Below are positions 33,511 to 47,035 of a stretch of 64,000 nt of DNA, one piece after another; positions within the stretch are counted from its first letter, which is position 1, and the number at the start of each line of letters is the position of its first letter. Both the position numbers and the translations under genes were made by a program. The stretch comes from Erinaceus europaeus (taxonomy: Eukaryota; Chordata; Mammalia; Eulipotyphla; Erinaceidae). A model generated the notes under the pieces. It made no database searches and was not told where the DNA came from. It saw nothing but the letters and a program-made list of their open reading frames with translations. Where the stretch lies: contig NC_080171.1 of assembly GCF_950295315.1 (NCBI RefSeq), forward strand, positions 33,472,361 through 33,536,360, written 5' to 3'.

Positions 33511-33540
33511 GTTTTTTTGTTTGTTTGTTTGTTTGTTTTT
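33511..33540. repeat. (GTTT)n low-complexity tract
   Basis: Tetranucleotide GTTT repeat. Confidence 0.85.
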
Positions 33541-33599
33541 GTAATTTTGTTCTTTAATTGTTTTACAAAAGAAACAGTCTAGAGAAAATTCTTATTGAC

Positions 33600-33935
33600 A
33601 CTGGAGGGACCTGGGCAGTAGCACACCCAGAACAGTGCACCTGTTATCATTGGTGTTGGGGTGGGGGAACAATGAGAAACAGAGGCATGGAAACTGCTTG
33701 TGGGTATGGTTGACCTGTCAATGCCCATGTCCAACAGAGATGCAATTACAGAGGCCAGACTTTCCACCTTCTGCACCCCATTAAGATCTTTAGTCCATAC
33801 TCCCAGAGGGATAAAGAATAGGATATCTTCCTATGGAGGGGTTGGGATACAGGACTCAGGTGGTGGGAACTGTACCACAATCTTATCAATCATTATTAAA
33901 TTACTAATAAAATAAAAAATAAGAAAAAAGAAATA
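33600..33935 (+). mobile_element. L1 3' UTR terminal fragment, plus
   Basis: gacctgtcaatgcccatgtcc...ccatactcccagagggataaag...ggtggtgggaactg, then an A-rich end. Confidence 0.65.
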
Positions 33936-33999
33936 GAGGCATGGCACTTTGAATTGAACCTTACTAATTTCTCTTTCTTGTCATTTCCAAAGGCAAAGA

Positions 34000-35540
34000 A
34001 TTCACCCTACACACACACTTCTTCTAATTTCTTCTCTTCCAGAAGTAGTTGACTCTTCTGTCCAGTGTTTACCAGATATTCTCTTTAGCTCTTGGTTTAG
34101 TCTGTCTGCAGTTCTATGTTAGAGGTGTATTCTACCCATTTCCAGTCTGAAGCCTCCATTTGTGGAATCTGTTGATTTAGTTCAAATTGAGAAGTATTAA
34201 AGATACTTGCTATTATTAGCCAACCAGAATGGATCTGGTCTGAGGTGCACTGGTGTCCTTAGTAAATATGGAGTGGATTGAGTGAACTAATTTGGTTGCA
34301 CTGCATATGACGGAGATTGAATTAGGGTTCAGGGATAGCCAACCACAGTTTAACTGACTCCATGCTAGACTAGAATAGTTCCAAATATTCAGGAATTAAC
34401 TAGGTCCAATTTAGACATCAGGGACAGGTAAATCCAAAGGAACCCTTGACTTGTCTTCAGAATATATGTGGGAACTGTTGGTGACAGCTAGTCTTCAGTT
34501 TGTTTGGAACCATTTATTGCACAGACTCCATTTTGTGAAGCATTCTAGCTCTATCTTGACCCCAGTCTCTCATTAGATACTGATATTTCTTCAGATATAT
34601 TAGTGTTTTTGTACATAAAGTAGAAGCAATTGCTAAAAAATATGTTGAAGTCAAGTAAGTTAAGTGGCATATAGGAGATTTCTAAGGGACTTCAACAATC
34701 TAGTTAAAAGAAAGGGGTTCCTATGCATCAAAAAGTTCCAGATATTCAATCTATTTTTCCCCTCTCATATTGACTAGTGAGTCTTAAGACTGCAACTTAA
34801 TAAGAGTGTATATTAACACCATTCCTACCAACAAAGGTCCATGTCCCTCCTGCCACCCCTCAATCTAAGCACTTAAGGTTTCAAATTGGTAACCTTGTTG
34901 AACTTTAACAGTGGGCTTAAATTGTTAATACATTTCTAATAAAGACTTTTTCTTTGAAATATCAAATCATAGACCAGGGAGACAAGAAGCAATGGGGCTT
35001 GTCAGTATATATGATACAGCTGTTCGGAAATAGCATTAAGTAACATGAACCATTGTGAGATCTTGTATGATACAGCAAGTCCTAACAATGGGATTCTCAA
35101 AGTAAACCAAATTCCCAAATAACTCGGTTATAATAATAACTATTGACTTCTTAAACTCTAAAATAGCAGAAACCTTCCCCATTATCTATAAAGCCCATAT
35201 TTCTCCCAGTCCTGGAACTTCTTGGGTGTGGCTTGTTTTCTTTTGTGCTTCTCTTGAACCATACCATTTAATACTATATCTGCTGATCTCAACCAATCAA
35301 TCCATCCAGTACCACCTTGACATGTTTCACTTCAGATTGTGTCCAGAGATGACAGGGGTGGGATGTCAATCATTCAGTTCTATTAATCTGGTGAGACCTT
35401 TCCTTGCTCATAGGACTCCATAGTTCCATTTCAGATGGTATACTTCTTACCAAAGTCACAGAACCTAGATTTAAACCAGGGCCCATGAGATAGATACAGC
35501 ATATGTGCACATGTATCCATAAATTAGGGGAAAATACATA
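34000..35540. mobile_element. Composite old L1 3' region with two orientations
   Basis: The left part (to about 34870) reads as L1 3' UTR on the minus strand: its reverse complement has a G-rich tract then ggaatggtgttaatatacac. The right part (from about 34930) reads as L1 3' UTR on plus: actgtgtccagagatgac, ggtgagacctttcc, aaagtcacagaacctag. The arrangement resembles the 53.6 kb element. Older and more decayed. Confidence 0.5.
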
Positions 35541-35592
35541 CCTTCGAGTAAAAGTACAAAAAGTAAAAGTACTTTTACTTCGAGTAAAAGTA
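35541..35592. repeat. Short repeated/palindromic motif
   Basis: ttcgagtaaaagta occurs twice, with an internal inverted agtaaaagtacttttact. It lies exactly between an L1 remnant and a 5'-truncated SINE. Confidence 0.8.
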
Positions 35593-35593
35593 A

Positions 35594-35712
35594 GTCTCCT
35601 CTCTCCATTTCTCTATCCTATCCAACAACAATAAAAACAATAATAACTAAAACAACAAGGGCAACAAAAGGGAATAAATAAATTTTTTAAAATTTTTTAA
35701 AAATTTAAAAAA
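35594..35712 (+). mobile_element. 5'-truncated tRNA SINE tail
   Basis: Only the ctcctctctccatttctc middle and CAA-rich tail remain; the head is absent. Confidence 0.7.
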
Positions 35713-35850
35713 GAATAAGAAAGCTATAAAGTGAGAGGATGGGATACGGAGTTCTGGTGGTGGGAATTATGTGGAGTTGTACCCCTCTTATCCTATGGTT
35801 TTGTCAGTGTTTCCTTTTTATAAATGAAATTTAAAAAAAAAGAACTATAC
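35713..35850 (+). mobile_element. L1 3' terminal fragment
   Basis: gagttctggtggtgggaattatgtgg...cttatcctatggttttgtc and an A-rich tail. Confidence 0.65.
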
Positions 35851-36059
35851 TCATAATAATTACTCATTGCCAGTTTTCAGGAATTGTGGAAACTTTTTTG
35901 ACAATTGCAAGGAATAACTCTAAATCTAGGGGGGAAATAGCTATCTTTTTTGTTTTGTCTTTGGGAATGTGTTTCAGGTTCTAAGATCATGTAATAGTGA
36001 ATAATAATAATCTGAAGGACTTATTATTTATCCAGATAAAATCAGGTAAAGTATTTAAA

Positions 36060-36288
36060 ATTCCACTGCTCCTGGCAGCCATTTTGTCCATTTTGTTGCC
36101 ATTGTTGTTGTTGGATAGGACAGAGAGAAGTTGAGAGTGGAGGGGAAGACAGTGGAAGAGAAAGATAGACACCGGCAGACCTGCTTCACCCCTCATGAAG
36201 TGATTCCCCTGCAGGTGGGGAGCCGGAGGCTCAAACCTGGATCCTAATTCCAGTCCTTGCTCTCTGCTACTCTACCACCTGGCCCCTG
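36060..36288 (-). mobile_element. tRNA SINE, minus
   Basis: From actgctcctggcagccattttg to ccacctggcccc. Confidence 0.83.
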
Positions 36289-36289
36289 A

Positions 36290-38830
36290 CTTCCTTTTTC
36301 TATACAGCCTTGCCAACACTTGTTTATTTCAATCTTTTTGATGTGAGCCATTTTCATAAGTGTGTTGTAATTTGCATTTATCTAATAATAAATAATGTCA
36401 ACACCTTTTCATATGACTGTGGGCCATCTGTGTGTCTTTGTAAAAGTGTCTATTCAGATCTGTTGTTCACATTTTATTAGACTGTTTAATTATTAATGTA
36501 TATTATTTCTTTATGTATTTTTAGATATCAATTCCTTATTATACATATGATATGCAAATATCTTCATATTTGCTATGTTTCCTTTATATCCTTGTGGAAA
36601 ATATTTATGATATGTACCTTTTAAATATTCTGTAGTCCCATTTGTTTATTTTTGCATTATTTTCTTTTGTCAGTGGTACCGAACCCTTAAAAACTGTTCT
36701 GATCTTGAAGTTCCAAGAGTGTATCACCTATGTTTTTATCTATAGTTTTTAGAATTTCATGTCTAAAATCCAAGTCTTTTATGTATTTTGAATTAATTTG
36801 TGTGTATAGAATTAAATTATAGTGTAGTTCCATTATTTTATTTTTGCTGTCTCAAATAACAGTTTCCCCAACATCATTTATTGAAGACATTCTTTTCTCC
36901 ATTGTGTGTGGTGTCTCCTTTGTCATTTATTAGATATCTATATATGTAACCCAGGTTTGAACCTAGCTCCCATTGCATTGAAGAAATCTTCAATACTGTA
37001 GTCTCTCTCACTCTGTCAAAAAAAAAAAGTGCTACAGATTTATGTATATTTATTTTATAGCCTACTAGTTTACTCAATTTATCAATACTTATTAATATTT
37101 TCTAGTTGGTTTTTTGTTTATGTTTTTAAGAGTTTTTGATATATGTTATCTTATCATTTGCCAAAACTGGCAGCTTAACTTCTCTTCTAATCTGTATTAC
37201 ATTTATACCTTTTTACTTTCCTGTTTAATCTGGATAGGACTTCCAGGACTAGACTAAGCAGTAGTTTTGAGAGTAAACATCCTTGTTTTGTTCTAGATCA
37301 CAGGGGAAAAACACTCAGTCTCTCACCACTGAGTATGATGCTGGCCATGGGCTTGTCATATTTGGCTTTTATGACATTGAGGTATACTTCTTCCATAACC
37401 AATTTATAGTACAATTGATGATACACAGGTACAATCTTGTATATCCCCATGATAGGTGCCTAGGTGTCTGGAAGAAACTTGCTTCCCCAACTTGGCAACC
37501 TCCCCCTCTGCAGCATACACCAAGACCCCAGTGTTCCTTCACTTCATCCCTTTCCCATTTTCCTCAGAATCTTTTGCTTTGGCACAACACACCACATCTA
37601 GTCCACATTTCTCTGTTTTTCCCCTACTGTCCTTTTTTTTTCTTAAGTTCCACTTATGAGTGAATTCATTTAATGTTGCTTTCTTATACCATCCTTTCTT
37701 GCACTGGAGATCAGAGATATTGACCTCATAGAATGTGTTGGAGAGTGCCCACCCCTTCCCAACTTTTAGAACAATTTGAGCAGGATGGGTTTTAAATTTA
37801 CATTGAAAATTGTGTGGAATTCATTAATGAAGCCAAGTAAGTACACCTGACCTTTAGCTCTTGAGACTTGATTAATGATTCTGTATTTTCATTTGTGTTT
37901 TGCCTATTTGGGTTATCTATTATTTCCTGTCCTATCTTGGAGGGCTATATGATCTAAAAAAAGTGACAATTTCTTCTAGGCTAATTTGTTGGCATACCAT
38001 ACTTTTATTATGTAAACAAATTTATTATTTGTTTTTCTGCAAGTACCAGTGCAATTTCACTCTAATATTATTTGGTTATGGACTTCTCTCTTTTTATCTT
38101 AGCCTAGTGAGAGGCTGAAATATTTTTTTTTATCCTTCAAAGAACTAGCTCTTGGTTCCATTGATCTTTTATATTATATCTTTTTCATTCCTGTTTCATT
38201 TGTTTCTGTTCTGATTTTTATTATTTCACTCTTTCTGCTAATTTTGGCATTTGTTTGTTGCTCCCTTCCTGCTTCCTTCAGATGTAATGCTACACTGCTT
38301 ATTTAAGATCTTTCTTTTTTGTCAATGTGGGCCTGTATTGCTATGAACTTTCTTTTTTATATGACTTTTGCTGCATCGCATAAGATCTGATAGCTTTTTT
38401 CTCCATTTTCATTTTTCTCAAGGTAATTTTTTATTTTATTTTTTATTATCTCTATTTATTGGATAAAGACAGCCAGAAATTGAGAGGGAAGGGGATGATA
38501 GAAAGGAAGAGAGGCAGAGAGAAACCTGTAACACTGCTTCACCACTCACAGAGCTTTCCCCCTACAGGTGGGGAGCAGGGACTCAAATCCTAGTCCTTGT
38601 GTACTGGAACATGTGCGGTCAACCAGGTGCAGCACCATCTGGCCTCTCAAGGCACTTTTTATTTCTCTTCAAGTTCTTTGTTTACACAAGTGTTATCTAG
38701 AACATGTATAATTACTAAATATTTAAGATTTTCTTAATCTCCTGTGGTTGGCTTAAATTATTTTTTCTATGTATCTTTCTTGCCTTTTCCACTAAATTAG
38801 ATATGCCCAGGAGCAAGGAGGGAAAAAAAA
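36290..38830 (-). mobile_element. Old L1 ORF2 body, minus
   Basis: Typical reverse-complement ORF2 text: attgtgtgtggtgtctcctt, gagtaaacatccttgttttg, gggcttgtcatatttggc. Numerous stops and indels; no intact polymerase. A SINE sits at 38434-38645, and the block 37400-37670 looks like foreign material I could not assign. Confidence 0.7.
38434..38645 (-). mobile_element. tRNA SINE in old L1
   Basis: Begins in a TTTA-rich tail, has ggataaagacagcc, and the head ends accatctggcc. Confidence 0.8.
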
Positions 38831-40040
38831 AATCCCTACAAATGTAGTTAAAGATTTCAGTCTTTTGACATCAACTAGGTGGTAAATCCTGTTGAGAAAT
38901 TAAAATAGCTATTTGTTTTACAGGTCATCTTTACTAATATACATCTGTGTCTTCAGAAATAATGCAAAATTCATCCATCTTTATCATTCTAGAGTCTCTG
39001 CTATTCATTGCAAATGCTAGTCTTGTAAAAAATACATAAATCCTCCCATTGGAGGAATTTGCATGCTTTCTCTGATACTTGTTGACGTAGATATTTTACT
39101 CCTACTTTATGAATTAAACCAAATTTTCAAACCTGTAAGGAATCTAGAAATACTAGCTTTTCCTAAGATTGCCTTGTCAGGAAAGGAAAATAAAAAAATC
39201 TCTGTACCAAATAGTCATTCCCACATATGTTAAAAACGAACAAAAAACAAAAAACAAACAAAGCAACTATCACACCTTTTTGAGGCTCCTCATGTAGGTT
39301 TACTGATCCCATCCTATCTTCTTTTCTAAAACTCTTTATCTTCATGGCAGCTGTCCTCTGAACTGTCTCCTAATTTTCTGCCTTTCTGAAATTGTCATGC
39401 CCTTTATTTGACACTTATGGCCTCTTGTTATGTGATCTCCTGTGAAAAGGTCAGACAGTCTTCAGGCCAGGTAGAGTGTGCCCTTCAATTATGCAAGAGA
39501 AAATAATCTGCTCTGAGGATAAAAATCTACCAAGAGACTTTACTTTTTTCTAACCTGATAAGTAACATCATCTAAGCTTTTATTTAATAAATATTTGTGG
39601 CCAGGAATTAATAGATACAGTTGCCCTGGAAGTCATGTACTCCAACCTTAATTACCTCATCATAAGGCTTTAGGGAAATATCCTATGCTGATCAAGAGTT
39701 ATTCACTATCCAGGAGAGGTCCCCACATTTGTGAATTATTCTTTCTGTCTGTATCTACCTGTGTGGTTTGTTGCTTTGCGTTAAGTAGTATTAGTAAAAT
39801 TTATTTATACATGATTTATGAAAAATACATATGTATTATTTTAAATTTAGTAATATCATAGAAATAGCCAAAGTGTCTTTCAAGAAATGCAGTCTAGGGT
39901 AACTGTTTTCACTGTCAGAGCTTCAAGGAGGCTTCATGTTTGCACAATTCCATTGCTCCAGGCATGGTTTCCCTCCGCCCACCTTTTTTTTTCCAGATGG
40001 AGAGTGAGAGTAGGAGATAGGGAAAAAAGAGAAACACCAA
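38831..40040. other. Unassigned sequence
   Basis: No coding region supported. The A-rich/AAAC run at 39235-39262 is low complexity. Confidence 0.35.
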
Positions 40041-40047
40041 TCCACCA

Positions 40048-40319
40048 CTAATAAAAATTCATTGTTGTCCTTGATGTAATTGTTGTTATTTCTGTCATTG
40101 TTGTTGGATAGGACAGAGAGAAATTGAAAGAGGAGGAGAAGACAGAGATAGGGAGAGAAAGATAGACACCTACAGACCTGCTTAACCACTTGTGAAGTGA
40201 CCCCTCGCCCTGCCACCACTGTTGCAGGTGGGGAACTGGGGGCTCGAATCGGGATCCTTTGGCTGGTCCTTGGGCTTCACACCATGTGCACTTAACCCAC
40301 TGCACCACCACCTGTCCCC
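40048..40319 (-). mobile_element. tRNA SINE, minus
   Basis: ttgttgttggataggacagag ... gcaccaccacctgtcccc; a small insertion (gccaccactgttgc) lies inside the body. Confidence 0.83.
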
Positions 40320-41820
40320 TATGTTGATGTTTTTATTTGCATTTCTCCAATAAGAAATGATACGGAGTATTTTTTTTTCATTTCTGTGGAGCATTTATAT
40401 GTTTTCTTTAGAGAAACATATGCTCAAATCTTTTGTCTACTTTGTTACTAAGTTGTTTGTTGTTCTACTGTTGAGCTGGTTGATTTTTTTTTTTTCCTGA
40501 TCACTGCTCAGCTCTGGCTAATGGTGGTGTGCAAGACTCAAAGTGGGACCTTGGAGCTTCAGGCATAAGAGTTTGTACATATTTAGCATTTCTTAGTTTT
40601 CCACATAAAAATTCAACCTCCTCTCGGTTCTCTGACATCATATTCTCAGACTTGACCCTCACCCCCACTCCATAGTCTTTTACTTTGGTGCAGTACACCA
40701 GCTCCAGTCCAAGTTCTGCTTTGTGTTTTCCCGCTTGTTCTTATTTTTCAACTTCTGTCTTTAAGTGATATCATCCCATACTCTGTTCCATTGGTCTGAG
40801 TGTTTTGTTCCAATATGACATTTAAAAAAAAATTTTTTTAATTTCTTTATTGGGAAATTAATGTTTTACATTCAACAGTAAAAACAATAGTTTCTACATG
40901 CATAACATTTGCCAGTTTTCCATATAACAATACAACCTCCACTAGGCCCTTTATCATCCTTTTTGGATCTGCGTTTTAATTACTATTGCTTTGTAGTATA
41001 TTTGGAAGCTAGGGCAAGTGACACTTCCTTCCTTTCTCTTTCTCTCTCTCTCTCTCTCTCAGAATTGTTTTATTTCTTTAAAGAATATAATTGGGATTTG
41101 GATAGGTGTTGCATTCAATATAAAAACTGCTTTAGGTAGAATAGCCATTTTACCAATATATATTCTTTGTGTCCCAGTGTATGGACAATCCTAGAAAATG
41201 TTCCATGTGCACTTGAGAAAAATGTGTATTCACTTGTTTGGGGATGCCAAATTCTGTGTATGACAGTTAAGTTCATTTCTATGACTTACTTTAAGGTAAT
41301 TTCTTCACTGTTGATTTTTTTTGTCCCAATGATTTGTCTCTGGATCTAAATAGTGTGTTCAAGTCTCCTGCTACTATTGTGTTGATGTCAGTGAATTCTT
41401 TGAGGTTAGAATTTCTTTTGTTTACTTGGGTACCCCAGTATCACTGCATATACACAGATGATAGTTACAGCTCCTTGTTGAATTAATTGTTTAATAATTA
41501 TATAATATTCCTTCTTGACATTTACTACTCTTTTTCTGAAAATGTAATTTGTCTGATATGCAGTTAAAATAGCAGTTCCTGCCCTTATTTATGAATTATT
41601 GGTTTGGAACACCTTACTCCAGAATTTCACTCTGAGTCTATGTTTGTCTTTATTTCAAATATAGGTTTCTTATAGAAACCTACATATGAATAAGTGGATC
41701 TTAGTTTTTTACCTATCCAACCATTCAGTGTCATTGATTGGTAAATCACATTTAGGGTGGTTATTCATATATGTGCTTTATAACTGATATTCACTACTTT
41801 ATTTTCTATTTCTCTTTTCC
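40320..41820 (-). mobile_element. Old L1 ORF2 fragments, minus, with inserts
   Basis: The reverse-complement ORF2 5'-region appears as ttaattactattgctttgtag, gaaaatgttccatgtgcac and ctgctactattgtgttg. It is broken by a minus second-family SINE piece (40494-40570) and by younger L1 3' ends. Confidence 0.7.
40806..40965 (-). mobile_element. Younger L1 3' end nested in old L1
   Basis: tttctttattgggaaattaatg...gccagttttccatataac, 5'-truncated to about 160 bp. Confidence 0.72.
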
Positions 41821-41829
41821 AATATGCTT

Positions 41830-44690
41830 CATGAGATAGACCAGAGATGGCCTATTCTAGTTAAGTATCCCCTTCTTGAGAGTTCAGTAAAGTCTCTGTA
41901 GGCCTGAGGTGGAAAGTCTATTCCATGACTCAAGAATACAAATTCAGTTGTAAGAAGTGTGAGTTTTAGAGGCTGAGAAGAAGCTCCTGTTTTTGTCTCA
42001 GTTTTTTGCCTTTTTCTTGACAGAGAAACAATCATTACTTCCCTTTGGATGGTCCAGAAAAATATATTTGGGGGTTATCATTCAGGTGTAAATGAATTAA
42101 TGAGCAACTCTTTGAGGCCCAGTTTTCTTAGTCTTCTCTAAGAAATTAATCTTTTTACTCTCATAATAAAGATAAGCTACTTCTCTCCTTGTCATGTGAA
42201 GTTTTCCCCTCTTGGCAGCCAAACTTCTTAACACAGGATAAATGTCCCAAGTCAGTACTATTTTACATTAGAATATACCTTCATGAAAATTGTCCTTCTG
42301 TATTTTGTTAAGCTGATTTTTCCTTTCCTAATCTTCCTGATACTGTTTTGATTACACATGATCCCACCCCCCAAAAAAAAAGCAGAAGAGTAATGGATTT
42401 TGCTTACTCTTGTAGAGTATTCATACTGGTCAAAGCAGTAATTACTGATAAATAAATTTCAAAGTGATCTTTGACAAAACAGTTCAGAAATAATATCTGA
42501 ATGAATATAATATCACAACATAAGCACTCAAAGCCATAGAGGAGAAAATAATCCTGTTTGGTTTTGTTCCATTTAGGGGTATATATGTATATGTATGTAT
42601 ATGTCATTCTCTGTAAACTTAGCTAGCAAATCTGTCTTGCCTATTATCATTTTGAGGATAATGTAGCAAACAGATGGAGGATTTCATACAATTTGTTGAA
42701 CTAAATTTAACAGGTTTGGCTGTGAGTGTTAACTTCTTTTTATATTCTATTTGTGCTATGTTTGTAATAGATGCACACACATGAATAAAAACAGAAAATC
42801 TGTACACACAGTACAGCTGGTTCGATAATGTTTTCATTATAGCATCACATACTTCTAATTAAAAGACTTTATATTTGGCCACCAAGAAATTCTGGTTGTA
42901 CAGCTGCTTGTGTGGCATTCACAGAACAGAAACTCTTCATCAATACTGGAAGAACATTTGAACACTTCCTCCTCTGATCGCACCATATGTGAAAGATACT
43001 AGAACCGGTTTTGTTCAATTAATTATAACCCACTAAATAAAAGAATAATTGAATAGTACACCATGAAATTGAATGAAGTTCGTTTGGTACAGAGGTCTAC
43101 AGGAATGTATTTGTGATGGATGAAATATGGAACACTAGGTCAAAAATATAACTTGGGGAAATTGAATGCCATTAAATGTTAAATGACAGTAAGAATCCTA
43201 AAACTTCAATTCACCTTTGTAACATGAGCTCTACTACTAAGGAGGTTTTCATTTTATCAGTACAAGGAACCAATTGGAATATAATTGAGAAACCATTTAA
43301 ACAATGTCCTCCTAAAGTTGGTTATTAACTTCAGTTGCCCTGTGATCATATTTCTTATTGAAATAGCAGAGTATAAGGTATAAAAGTAATATATGTTATA
43401 GGAACTAGAATTAAAGAGCTCTGGTCATCAGGAATATCTTCTGTACACTGAAAAACAAACCATGAATCCATATGCAGAAATGCTTAGCAAACACACACAC
43501 AAAGAGAGAGAGAGATTTAAGTAAGAAAAATGGCAAGGTGGCACTCACATTTAGAATCTTAAATTCTCCAGGAGTACAAGAATATAATCATTAGTTGTCT
43601 GGCTTAAAGGGGAAAAAAAAAGGCCTTCTAAATTTCTTTGAATTGAATAGTACTTTATTTAAGTTGGCTTTACTTTCTAGTAAATTGCAATGTATTTGGA
43701 TTTGCACCTCTGATACTTGAAAGAACACCATAATTAGAAAGCAGGGCCTGAGCCTTCCATACCCTCAATTAAAGCCCCTTCTCTTCTTGTCAAGGCTTCC
43801 CATTCTCTCCTCTTCTGCTTGACAGAGTAAAGGGAGGTAAGAAAGTCACTTATTTTAATCTCTCTAGCCTTTCCCCAGGGGCAAGCTTTAGCAAAATTAT
43901 TTTTATGTAAAAGAGATATGACAGTAACTCATTCATCTGGCAAGTTATCTTAAACTATTTATACTTGGATAGTATTTAAACAAAGTTAAAATAATATGGA
44001 TCAGATATGAACCATCTAAAGCTGTGTTTCCTACAGCTCACATAATTTAGATTCTTTACAGTTTCTGAACAAATTAGTATACATTACAAAGAAAGTGATT
44101 TTTTAATAAACATGGATGTGATTTTGACATATGAACAGGACACAAATAAAACAACATATAGACTAAAAAGAAAAAAACTTACTTGACAAGGGTATCATTG
44201 GATCAAATGGGAATAGCAAAGAGGTTCACCTGAGAATGTAACAAGATAGAATAAGATTACTTCAGGAATACTTCAAGCCAGAGGTGAATGCAAATACATG
44301 TGACTCATGGACAGGAGGGGGCTTAAAGAGAGATTCCTGGGGCTAAACCTGTCCCTACTCCAGAGCTATTGGTACTAGTTCAACAGTTTTCCAGTTGATG
44401 TACCACCTCTAGTTTGAGTTTAATCAACAAAAAGATTGCTGAAGAGAGGAGAAGATCACCTAAACTTCACCAACTTATAACTGTGGGTCTCCATTGCTGT
44501 TGTCCCTCAGGGACTGGAACAGCAGCAGGGAAGCCCTATACTGACGGGGTTGGGGGGGCGGCAGAAAACTGGCCAGGTGACTCAGGAGAATATCTACATT
44601 TCTGGTGGTCCAGAGGTGTGGATATATATTTATTTTCATATCATTCTCCTGATAAATTAGAGACAAGAATAAATAATTCCCTCAGAAACC
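41830..44690. other. Gene-free, mostly unassigned sequence
   Basis: AT-rich, with short imperfect microsatellites (tatatgtatatg near 42580; agagag near 43505). No exon-like open frame is supported on either strand. Confidence 0.4.
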
Positions 44691-44697
44691 AGGATTT

Positions 44698-44843
44698 ACT
44701 CAGAAACACAGGGCCACAGAGTGCTGCTTGGTTCAACTCTGGCTGGTGGTAGAGCAGGGATTGGACCTGTACTCAGAAACACAGGGCCACAGAGTGCTGC
44801 TTGGTTCAACTCTGGCTGGTGGTAGAGCAGGGATTGGACCTGA
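44698..44843. repeat. 73-bp tandem duplication inside a SINE
   Basis: Two adjacent copies starting actcagaaacacagggcc at 44698 and 44771 match at 72 of 73 positions. They lie within a minus-strand second-family SINE (about 44720-44903). Confidence 0.95.
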
Positions 44844-44903
44844 GATGCTGGAACCTTGAAGAATGGGAGTCTCTTTGCATAACCACTGTGCTATCTATCC
44901 CCC
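44720..44903 (-). mobile_element. Second-family SINE, minus, partly duplicated
   Basis: agtgctgcttggttcaactctgg...gggattggacctgag...accactgtgctatctatcccc. Confidence 0.55.
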
Positions 44904-45652
44904 ACCTTGTTTTATCTCTTCATCACAAATGAGTGATTAAGCTAAAAAAAAATCTAGTTATAGTTAAAAAGCCCTCTCGCTACCATAGTCTGCAGGGAAG
45001 ATAAATAATATAAGAAGGTTTAGCAGTCACTGTGCTTTACCTCAGGGATTGAAATAACATTAAAACAATTGTTAATTTTTGCAACTGTGAACCCATAAGT
45101 ACATTACTTAGATACAAATAAATCCAGGCAAGTGTGATTAGTAGATTGAAAAGTAGTGAGAGAGAAAAAAAAAGAGAGAAAAGTGAATGACGAGTAATAT
45201 GCAAAGATTTTTACATATTATACTTCATTAAATGTTTTAAATTACCTTTGATATAAAAAAAGAAAAATAGCGAGAGAGAGAGAGACCTGATAACACACCA
45301 AATATAATGGTTGAAGCCAGAAGAAACACTGGAGATATTAACCAGGGAAAGAAATAGCTGAGCTAAGAGCACAACTGCTGAATAAGCTAATACAGTATAG
45401 GAACAGGGTGATAAAATAGTTGACCTGCAGGAAACAATAGAGAGGAGAGAGAATAGAATAACTGAGGCAGAAAACAGAATTAGCAAGACTGAGGCTGAAT
45501 TAGAGAAAACTAAGAAAGAAGAACTGAAAAGGGCATCATTGTAACAGTAACAAAATAACCAATACATCCATTGAGACAGTACATATTTTGATACAATGAA
45601 TTTAACTTTTCATAGTATCTTCTCTTGAGAGACTAGAAAATTCTGAGGACTA

Positions 45653-45870
45653 GGGTCCAGAGGGGGTGCGCCTGGTTAAGCACTCACATTAGAGTGCTCA
45701 AGGAACAGGGTTCAAGCCCCTGGTCCCCACCTATAGAGGTGAAAGTTTTGTGAGTGGTAAAGCAGTGTTGCAGATGTCTCTCTGTCTCTCTCCCTCTATC
45801 ACTCCTTTCCCTCTTGTTTCTATCAGTCTTTACTCAATAAATAAATATAATAAAATAATTAATTTAATAT
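45653..45870 (+). mobile_element. tRNA SINE, plus
   Basis: cgcctggttaagcactcac ... ttcaagcccctggtcccc ... ctcaataaataaat tail. Confidence 0.8.
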
Positions 45871-47035
45871 ATAATAGATAGATTTTCTTCTCCTAAATGT
45901 TGTCTTTATAATAGCCAATCTATAGAACTACAAAAATCTAATGAGTAAGGAGAACTGAATTCTTCATAGGCTATTAGGTCTGTTATCAAATAGAAATTAT
46001 CCCTCAAAAATTCTGTCCCATCAATTGCCAAAAGGAGCCACTGAGATTATCCAACTCTCATATAAAAGCAAACTAATATAATACTGAGGAGTGTCAAGTA
46101 TAAGAGAACAAAAAGGGAGGCAGATGAGTGCAGAACATATTTCTCATTTTCCTATGAATTTGGAAAACATTCTTTTATTCATTAATTTAGTTCTGAGCAA
46201 TTGAGCTCAGATTTACTTACTCTTCTCAGACACACAACTTAGGTGGGAGGGGCTAGGGAGAAAATATTTCAGGTTTATATGAAGCAATGGATATTTCAGG
46301 GTAACTGTGGGCATTTGTAATAATTATAGTAATATACAACAGGAGTGGTCCATTGTACATAAGACAACAAATATATTAACTTGAGTTTTCCCCACTACTT
46401 CCTAGGAAAGGTTTGATCCTGGTCATTAGCTTTCAATTCTTAGTTATTTATTTACTTCTAAAGTAAGTTTTGAAGTATATCTAAATCAATGATTCTCTAA
46501 ATACAGTCTGAGAACCTCTGCAGTCTAAAATCTCTAAAACTATATATCATATTAATAAGAAGATGCATGTACATTAGAGTTTTCCAGAGTGATACTGCAA
46601 CAGATTGAATTCAGAAGCATATATGAAAATCCAGCTGTCTTTGTGCCAGACATTAGAGATCTGCAGAAATGTAAAATTATTCCACTTTCTCACTAAATAT
46701 TTTGTTTTTTAAAAAGTTATTTTCATTAAAACATGCTATGTATTACAGCCTTAATAGATTTGTTTTTGCTTTTTAAATGGATTATTTAGTAAATTTTCTT
46801 AAGTTTGTCAGCTTTAGTTTCTAATTTTGTCAGTACTGATACATATCACCCACATAAACATAAGCTCTTTTATAAACTTCAATAATTTTTAAGAATGTTA
46901 AACTATCTTGAGATTAAAAAAAACTGTTGAGAACTCATTTATTCTCGTTTAGAGGACACATTGGGGTAAACAGGTAAAATTGAGTTTTGGTACTTAAATC
47001 ACATTAAAAAAATCTCCAAATACTTAACTCCAGCA
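45871..47035. other. Unassigned AT-rich sequence
   Basis: No gene, RNA or repeat recognised. Confidence 0.35.

Noticed and set aside
41830..46000. Hidden exons in the gene-free stretch
   Set aside because: No open frames with paired splice signals or recognisable protein similarity were found by eye on either strand.
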